Shown here in pieces: positions 59,709 through 64,000 of a stretch of DNA of 64,000 bases; the first letter of the stretch is position 1; every line of letters starts with the position of its first letter. Location of the stretch: the NCBI RefSeq assembly GCF_021648825.1, contig NZ_JAKJHS010000007.1, forward strand, positions 158,369-222,368. The letters run 5' to 3'. The position numbers were made by a program, and so were the translations under genes. This stretch comes from Rhizobium halophilum. Its GTDB lineage: Bacteria; Pseudomonadota; Alphaproteobacteria; Rhizobiales; Rhizobiaceae. The notes under the pieces were generated by a model. It was given only the letters and a program-made list of their open reading frames with translations, made no database searches and was not told where the DNA came from.

Positions 59709-60064
59709 TCAGGCCAAGTCACCCCAGGCTCGGTCCCAGGTCACGCCTTCGCTCAGTTCCACAAAGACCGGCTGGCCCGTCTCCCGGTTCTTGTTCTCCG
59801 CCATCCGGAAGGCCGTCTCCGGCTCCATCTCCTCCCCGGGAAGATCGTATCATCCGTGCCGGGTTCTGCGACCTGACGAATATAACCCCGAATCTCTCCT
59901 CCGGAATGATACAGTCGCACGATGAGTGCCCCGGGTCGGGTTGCTTCAGGCGAGTAGCGCTGGAAAGTCTGCATCTGAGGTGCTCCCAATGTTGTAGCCG
60001 ATTGAGCGACGCCGGCGGGAGGAATAGGTTCCACGTCCGGTTCCCTTACATAGAATTCCCGCAC
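59709..60064 (-). pseudogene. Hypothetical gene frameshifted near its 3' end
   Basis: From GTG 60064 the frame gives MREFYVREPDVEPIPPAG and later GALIVRLYHSGGEIRGYIRQ, ending normally up to TDDTIFPG. After the G/C run CCCGGGG at about 59837-59843 this frame turns Arg/Trp-rich, while a frame shifted by one base reads GEEMEPETAFRMAENKNRE, then PVFVELSEGVTWDRAWG to TGA at 59709. One base appears to be missing there. The protein is of unknown function (about 118 residues when joined). Confidence 0.65.
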
Positions 60065-60121
60065 GCGCGGCCTTCTCTCGACAGCGATGAATGACCCACT
60101 AGGACCTGCCCTCTGCTGTGT

Positions 60122-60397
60122 TCAATCCTGAGGATAGTTGATCCGTGTCCGGCGCACGAGCGTGAGGGAGCGGTCGGGCCGAATCCGGTAGAGTTCTTCC
60201 CACTCCTGCGCAAAGTCATCATAAAAGCGATGGGTCAAGGTGCTGCCGACAGGCGCCTTGGTCAACTGTTCAGAAGGCTGGCCGCCGTAGATGAGGCTCC
60301 CTGGCACCGGGTCCGGATTAGGTCCCGTGGTCGTGCAACTGCCCAGCGTGACTGCAACCATTAGCAGAGCTGGGATCCTGATGTTCGTTGCTCGCAT
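60122..60397 (-). CDS. Small lipoprotein, unknown
   Basis: 91 residues from ATG 60397 (CCGGAGGCGCTAT upstream). Signal MRATNIRIPALLMVAVTLGSC with lipobox LGSC, so the mature Cys is lipidated. The remainder reads VGSTLTHRFYDDFAQEW and YRIRPDRSLTLVRRTR, with no known domain. Located by small unknown genes. Confidence 0.7.
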   Translation of the reverse strand: MRATNIRIPALLMVAVTLGSCTTTGPNPDPVPGSLIYGGQPSEQLTKAPVGSTLTHRFYDDFAQEWEELYRIRPDRSLTLVRRTRINYPQD

Positions 60398-60484
60398 ATA
60401 GCGCCTCCGGTTGCACCCTGTCGCGTCTCGGTCGCCAGAGTTCACGGCAAGGTCGCTCCCTGGTGAAAGGTAGCATGGTTGACG

Positions 60485-60937
60485 TCAAGGCGTGACGGGA
60501 GAGATCGTATCGAGCCGCGGTGGATGGTCGAGGGGACCTCGAAGAAGATCATGGCGATTGCGTTCGACTTCAATGACCGTAAAGGCCTTCTCGTCCCGAT
60601 AGATGCTGCCGTGTCTGGTGGTCACGTCCTCGCCCGGAAGCGCGTCAACCTCCATGAAATCGAGTTCGGCGCCCGCAGCGACGATGCGCGCGTCGCCGGG
60701 CGTGCGGGCCGCCACCAGCAGCTCGCGAACCTCAGGCACGTTATGCCATCTCGCATCGTTTGGCGGAGCCACGGGAACCAGCCGGTATACGTTCAGCGCC
60801 TCGCCTGGCTCCGTGGCATGTGCGGTTTTGGCGGCGTCCAGAATCTGGGCTTTGCTTTCGACCGAGTGTCCGAACTCGGTGGGACTTTCGGTCGCGTTCG
60901 ATACGTCGTTGGCAATGTCTCTCAAATCGTCCGGCAT
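60485..60937 (-). CDS. Hypothetical protein
   Basis: 150 residues from ATG 60937, preceded by AAAGGAGGATGCGCCG. No signal or membrane segment; Asp/Glu- and Ala-rich with PEVRELLVAARTPGDARIVAAG and AFTVIEVERNRHDLL. No family recognised. The strong binding site and codon use support coding. Confidence 0.7.
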   Translation of the reverse strand: MPDDLRDIANDVSNATESPTEFGHSVESKAQILDAAKTAHATEPGEALNVYRLVPVAPPNDARWHNVPEVRELLVAARTPGDARIVAAGAELDFMEVDALPGEDVTTRHGSIYRDEKAFTVIEVERNRHDLLRGPLDHPPRLDTISPVTP

Positions 60938-61162
60938 CGGCGCATCCTCCTTTAATTCTCCAAAGAACGGTTGGTGGCAGCCAACGTTCCGGCACAAATG
61001 ACCGGTTGACGCTCGATGTAAGACGTTCGTGAGGGGCCGGGACGGCGTTTCACGCCAGAGACTCGGCCCTCAGGCCGACCCATGCGCTGCAGAAGCAGCG
61101 GAAAACGATGCCGTCGATACGCAGACGCGCCCGAAAACGAACCAGAAAGGTTTGGAAACAGA

Positions 61163-61237
61163 TGGCTCCCCGGGCCGGATTCGAACCGGCGACCTGTCGA
61201 TTAACAGTCGAATGCTCTACCGCTGAGCTACCAGGGA
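61163..61237 (-). tRNA. tRNA-Asn(GUU)
   Basis: On the - strand: acceptor TCCCTGG / CCGGGGA, D arm GCTC with GAGC, anticodon loop CTGTTAA, T arm CCGG with TTCGAATC, encoded CCA at 61163-61165. The 75-nt cloverleaf is complete and has no intron. Confidence 0.96.
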
Positions 61238-61361
61238 ACAAGCCGCTCTGTGGCGGCGGTGAGCGGGGTAATACAAATGCTTTGCCCGTTTGCCAAGGAC
61301 TTTTTCGAAAAAAATGCGGCTTGCTTGTTTTGCCACAATTCCTGACCCATCTGGAGCCGTC

Positions 61362-61676
61362 ATGGCACAGTCTGCGGAGCCTCGGGCATTGGACAGAGAA
61401 CGGAAAACGGTGCGCTTCGGCATGGATCCGGAAAGCGGCAGACTGGCGCTCGGCTCCTGGCAGATCCCCATGCCGCGCTCGCGCGCAGGGCGGATCGTCA
61501 TCGGCGCTACGCTTATCACCTGTGGCACGTTGGGCTTTCTGCCGGTTCTCGGCTTCTGGATGCTGCCGCTCGGCATCCTCGTGCTGTCCCACGACCTGCA
61601 TTTTGTCCGTCGCCGGCGCAGGAAGACCGTCGTCTGGTGGCAGCGCCGCCGCCAGGCGCGTGAAGACAACCGCTGA
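61362..61676 (+). CDS. Small inner membrane protein, unknown
   Basis: 104 residues from ATG 61362 (TCTGGAGCCGTC upstream). After a soluble N-terminal 40 residues, one hydrophobic region of two short helices (IVIGATLITCGTLGFLPVLG and LPLGILVLSHDL), then a strongly basic tail RRRRRKTVVWWQRRR. Similar to the PGPGW-type pattern. Function unknown; convergent with the ExoD gene. Confidence 0.75.
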   Translation: MAQSAEPRALDRERKTVRFGMDPESGRLALGSWQIPMPRSRAGRIVIGATLITCGTLGFLPVLGFWMLPLGILVLSHDLHFVRRRRRKTVVWWQRRRQAREDNR

Positions 61677-61682
61677 TGCCGG

Positions 61683-62324
61683 CTACCGGAGAATTTCTGC
61701 GAGCCCCTGACCAGCGCTAAAGGCAAGGAAGCCGAGCGCGACGAAATAGATGGCCGTAAAAACGAGGAAGGCGTAACCTGCTGCCACGATCAGCCCGTCG
61801 CGCTGGATCATCCCGGTCGCCAGCAGCAGGATGGCGATGCCCGGAAGCGTGTTCGACAGCGGCACGAAGCCGAGCGGAAACATCAGGAGCACGCCCCCGA
61901 AGGCGATGGCAAGCCCATTCAGCCGGTTCATCACTCTGCCTGCGACAAAGCTGGCCATGCGAGGCTTGATGTAAGCATCTAGACGCGAGACGAGGCTGGC
62001 GCCTTTCTCCAGAGCCGGCACCAGCTTCGTCGTGTCGAGCCGCCGGTCGAGGATGCGCTTCGGCAGCCAGGGCAGGCGGTTGAAGGTAATCGACAGGCTG
62101 ATCAGGATGATGGCGAAGCCGAAGACGGTGCTGACGCCCGGGATGGAAACGGGGATGAGGAAGGGCAGGGAGGCAAGCGCGCACATCAGAAGCAGGCCAT
62201 GCTCCCCCACCTGCGCCATCATTTCGCGCAGGCTAACCGTCTTGCCGTCAATTCGCCCGATCAGGGCTCGCAACGTCTCACTCAGTGTCGTGCTGCTGTC
62301 ATTGAATTCGAATGCTTCCGGCAC
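61683..62324 (-). CDS. ExoD-family exopolysaccharide synthesis protein
   Basis: 213 residues. About five to six hydrophobic segments; LMCALASLPFLIPVSIPGVSTVFG and ITFNRLPWLPKRILDRRLDT are the ExoD signature region. ExoD proteins are inner membrane proteins linked to exopolysaccharide production and alkaline resistance in rhizobia. Start is GTG 62324. Confidence 0.88.
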   Translation of the reverse strand: MPEAFEFNDSSTTLSETLRALIGRIDGKTVSLREMMAQVGEHGLLLMCALASLPFLIPVSIPGVSTVFGFAIILISLSITFNRLPWLPKRILDRRLDTTKLVPALEKGASLVSRLDAYIKPRMASFVAGRVMNRLNGLAIAFGGVLLMFPLGFVPLSNTLPGIAILLLATGMIQRDGLIVAAGYAFLVFTAIYFVALGFLAFSAGQGLAEILR

Positions 62325-62484
62325 GAACCAACTCTCCTATGCTCAAGAGCGCGGATGGATATCAGGATTGTGTTTCGCGGCATAGTGAGCGGAATGCTGC
62401 AGCTAAGAATCATCCGCGATAAGTGGGTCTTGCCGCGCGCGGCTCGAATCGTCGACCTTCCGATGGTGGGTGACGAGGTGAGAC

Positions 62485-62778
62485 ATGAATCTGAGAGTAA
62501 TCGAAGGTGGACGCGAGACCACCCGGGAAGTGCCGAGCACGCAGATGGCGGCGCTGGAACTGCGAGCGCCACAGGCGCGCGATGTGCGTCTGGAGGCGGA
62601 TCGGCGCCTGAAAAGACTGAACTACGACCATTGGCGCAACCGGCAGATGGTCGCCGGCATCGCAATACCCCGCGAAATCCGCTATCTGGCGATGCAGATC
62701 GAATTCGTGGCCGAAAGGCTGGGAGCGCTGGACGGTATCCCCCTCGATTACAGGTCGGATGTATACTGGCCGGGATGA
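62485..62778 (+). CDS. Small hypothetical protein
   Basis: 97 residues. MNLRVIEGGRETTREVP, then ADRRLKRLNYDHWRNRQMVAG and REIRYLAMQIEFVAERLG, helical and charged with no TM region. No known family. Preceded by GGTGACGAGGTGAGAC. Ends 216 bases before the FecR-domain gene. Confidence 0.65.
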   Translation: MNLRVIEGGRETTREVPSTQMAALELRAPQARDVRLEADRRLKRLNYDHWRNRQMVAGIAIPREIRYLAMQIEFVAERLGALDGIPLDYRSDVYWPG

Positions 62779-62993
62779 AGATACTGGAGCGTCGCTTGTC
62801 TGCCAAGGAGTTGCGGGTCGGGCAGAAGCGGTGGAGCGGGAGCACCGGAATAGGCTTCCGCCGACTGTTGCTCCGGGCAGAGACGCCGATGATGTTCCGG
62901 CTCAGTGCAGAACGATTAAACTCTTAGCGAGTGCATAGGGATTTTCTTAAAGCGCAGCTTGTAGATTAGGATCTTCTGTATTTAGGGGGTCCC

Positions 62994-64000
62994 ATGTCGC
63001 CTATCCTTTGCCTGTTACGGCTGTCCGTATTTCTCCTTGCCACGCTGAGTGCTTCGCTTGCCTTTGCGCAGGAGTGGGTGGTTTCCCGAACCACCAAACA
63101 GGTCAGCTATACGACCGATAAGAAGACGTGGGACGACGTCAAGGTCGGGATCACCATTCCCAGCAATGCGTGGGTAGCCACAGGCCCACGAGGGCGCGTG
63201 ACCCTCACGAGGGGTCCGGAAAGTCTGTCTCTGAGCCCAAACACCCTTGGGGCAGTGATCACGACACAAGGGCTGTTCTCGCGCAAGACTGAGGTCGTGC
63301 AGCAGACGGGGCAGATCGCGCTCGACATCGAGAAGCGCAGCCGACCGCACACATATGTCCACACGCCCTTCCTGGCGGCGGTGGTGAAGGGAACCAGCTT
63401 CACCGTCACGGTGACGGACGAGGACGCCTCTGTTTCCGTGCAAGAGGGACTGGTGCAGGTTTCCTCCTTCACCAGCGGACAAAGTGCAAATGTCGGGCCG
63501 GGACAGCAGGTCACTGTTGACCAAGCCCAGAACATGTCGGTTGCAGGAGTTGCTGAACCCCCGGCCGTCTTCTCTGTCGAGCCGACACCGGCATCGGTCC
63601 CCGCAGTCGGCAAGGCCAATCCCATCGGTGCGGGGCCGAGCGCAGGCGGACAAAACTCGGCAGCTACGGGCAATGCAGGTGGAGCAGCTTCGTCAAGCAA
63701 CTCATCAGGAGATAGCTCCAGCAGCGGCCCGGTCAACAGCAAGGCTGAGCGCGATGGCAAGGGCAACGCGAAGGCAGATGGCAAGAGCAATGCTGGCGGC
63801 AACGGCAAGGACAACGCCGGCGGCAAAGGCAAGGACAATGCCGGCGGCAAGGGCAAGGACAATGCCGGCGGCAAGGGCAAGGACAATGCCGGCGGCAAGG
63901 GCAAGGACAATGCCGGCGGCAAGGGCAAGGACAATGCCGGCGGCAAGGGCAAGGACAATGCCGGCGGCAAGGGCAAGGACAATGCCGGCGGCAAGGGCAA
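62994..64000 (+). CDS. Secreted FecR-domain protein with tandem repeats (3' end outside window)
   Basis: At least 335 residues, still open at the last base. ATG 62994 follows AGGGGGTCCC. Signal peptide ends at LAFAQ. FecR-like domain at about 30-165 (PRGRVTLTRGPESLSL, FLAAVVKGTSFTVTVTDED, VQEGLVQVSS). From residue 200 the chain is Gly/Ser/Asn/Lys-rich and from 268 it is the eight-residue repeat GGKGKDNA. In related genomes such proteins sit next to CHASE2-type cyclases; that region is outside the window. Confidence 0.8.
   Translation, partial: MSPILCLLRLSVFLLATLSASLAFAQEWVVSRTTKQVSYTTDKKTWDDVKVGITIPSNAWVATGPRGRVTLTRGPESLSLSPNTLGAVITTQGLFSRKTEVVQQTGQIALDIEKRSRPHTYVHTPFLAAVVKGTSFTVTVTDEDASVSVQEGLVQVSSFTSGQSANVGPGQQVTVDQAQNMSVAGVAEPPAVFSVEPTPASVPAVGKANPIGAGPSAGGQNSAATGNAGGAASSSNSSGDSSSSGPVNSKAERDGKGNAKADGKSNAGGNGKDNAGGKGKDNAGGKGKDNAGGKGKDNAGGKGKDNAGGKGKDNAGGKGKDNAGGKGKDNAGGKG
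63795..64000 (+). repeat. 24-bp tandem repeat coding GGKGKDNA, runs off the window
   Basis: Unit GGCGGCAAGGGCAAGGACAA plus TGCC, 24 bp. The first two units (63795 and 63819) are slightly diverged; from 63843 the units are identical and six full copies plus a part unit fit before base 64000. The frame is kept in each unit, so copy number changes only lengthen the protein. Confidence 0.93.

Noticed and set aside
62775..62927. 50-codon frame overlapping the end of the small gene at 62485
   Set aside because: Starts with ATGA overlap but sequence is short, basic and without family likeness; support too weak.

Overview
The window is 64 kb of a high-GC chromosome from an alphaproteobacterium, most likely a member of the Rhizobiaceae. 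Four things point that way: the order of the S10-spc-alpha ribosomal protein cluster with secY and adk inside it, a second short FtsZ, a vitamin-B12-dependent ribonucleotide reductase (nrdJ), and several small rhizobial families (DUF982, DUF1883, an HWE-type kinase remnant, an ExoD protein). No phage, plasmid, CRISPR array or intact insertion sequence was seen.

Layout. Bases 1-11890 hold 20 ribosomal protein genes (rpsS, cut by the window edge, through rplQ) plus secY, adk and rpoA, all on the + strand. Five gaps in this cluster each carry a terminator-shaped hairpin. From 11.9 to 28 kb come an atypical short-chain dehydrogenase, msrPQ (periplasmic methionine sulfoxide repair), ilvD, a DegP-type protease with rarA, ftsZ2, an outer membrane barrel, a ferritin-like protein, a PRC-barrel protein with nonapeptide repeats, a DUF1622 gene followed by a frameshifted DUF202 gene, and a FUSC protein. 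From 28 to 30.7 kb lies an accessory patch of palindromic and tandem repeats around a DUF559 nuclease gene, followed by an orphan gene of unusual composition.

From 30.7 to 41.2 kb are nrdJ with NrdR-type operator boxes, gpt, a glycine/asparagine-repeat secreted protein, DUF982, a universal stress protein, a CinA-like protein, wrbA and a decayed HWE histidine kinase. At 41653-41942 (- strand) is a tRNA-Leu(UAA) gene split by a 205-nt group I intron placed between U34 and A35 of the anticodon. From 42 to 64 kb follow a hybrid histidine kinase, trkH, ilvA, a HlyU-like gene, azoR with a divergent LysR regulator, a DUF2087 gene, cpdB, a PilZ protein, an Lrp regulator divergent from ald (alanine dehydrogenase), a DUF1203/GNAT/sseA/alaX/cysK block tied to sulfur and amino-acid metabolism, small unknown genes (one frameshifted), tRNA-Asn, an ExoD protein and, running off the end, a FecR-domain protein with 24-bp tandem repeats.

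How the genes relate. The first part is the core translation/secretion/transcription block. Two branched-chain amino-acid steps (ilvD, ilvA) sit in separate places. Lrp/ald, sseA/alaX/cysK and gpt cover amino-acid, sulfur and purine salvage. msrPQ, the DegP protease, azoR, wrbA, the universal stress protein and the ferritin-like protein are stress and redox functions, and two of the small stress-type genes follow candidate EcfG-like promoters. All functional names rest on reading protein motifs by eye; no database search was possible.
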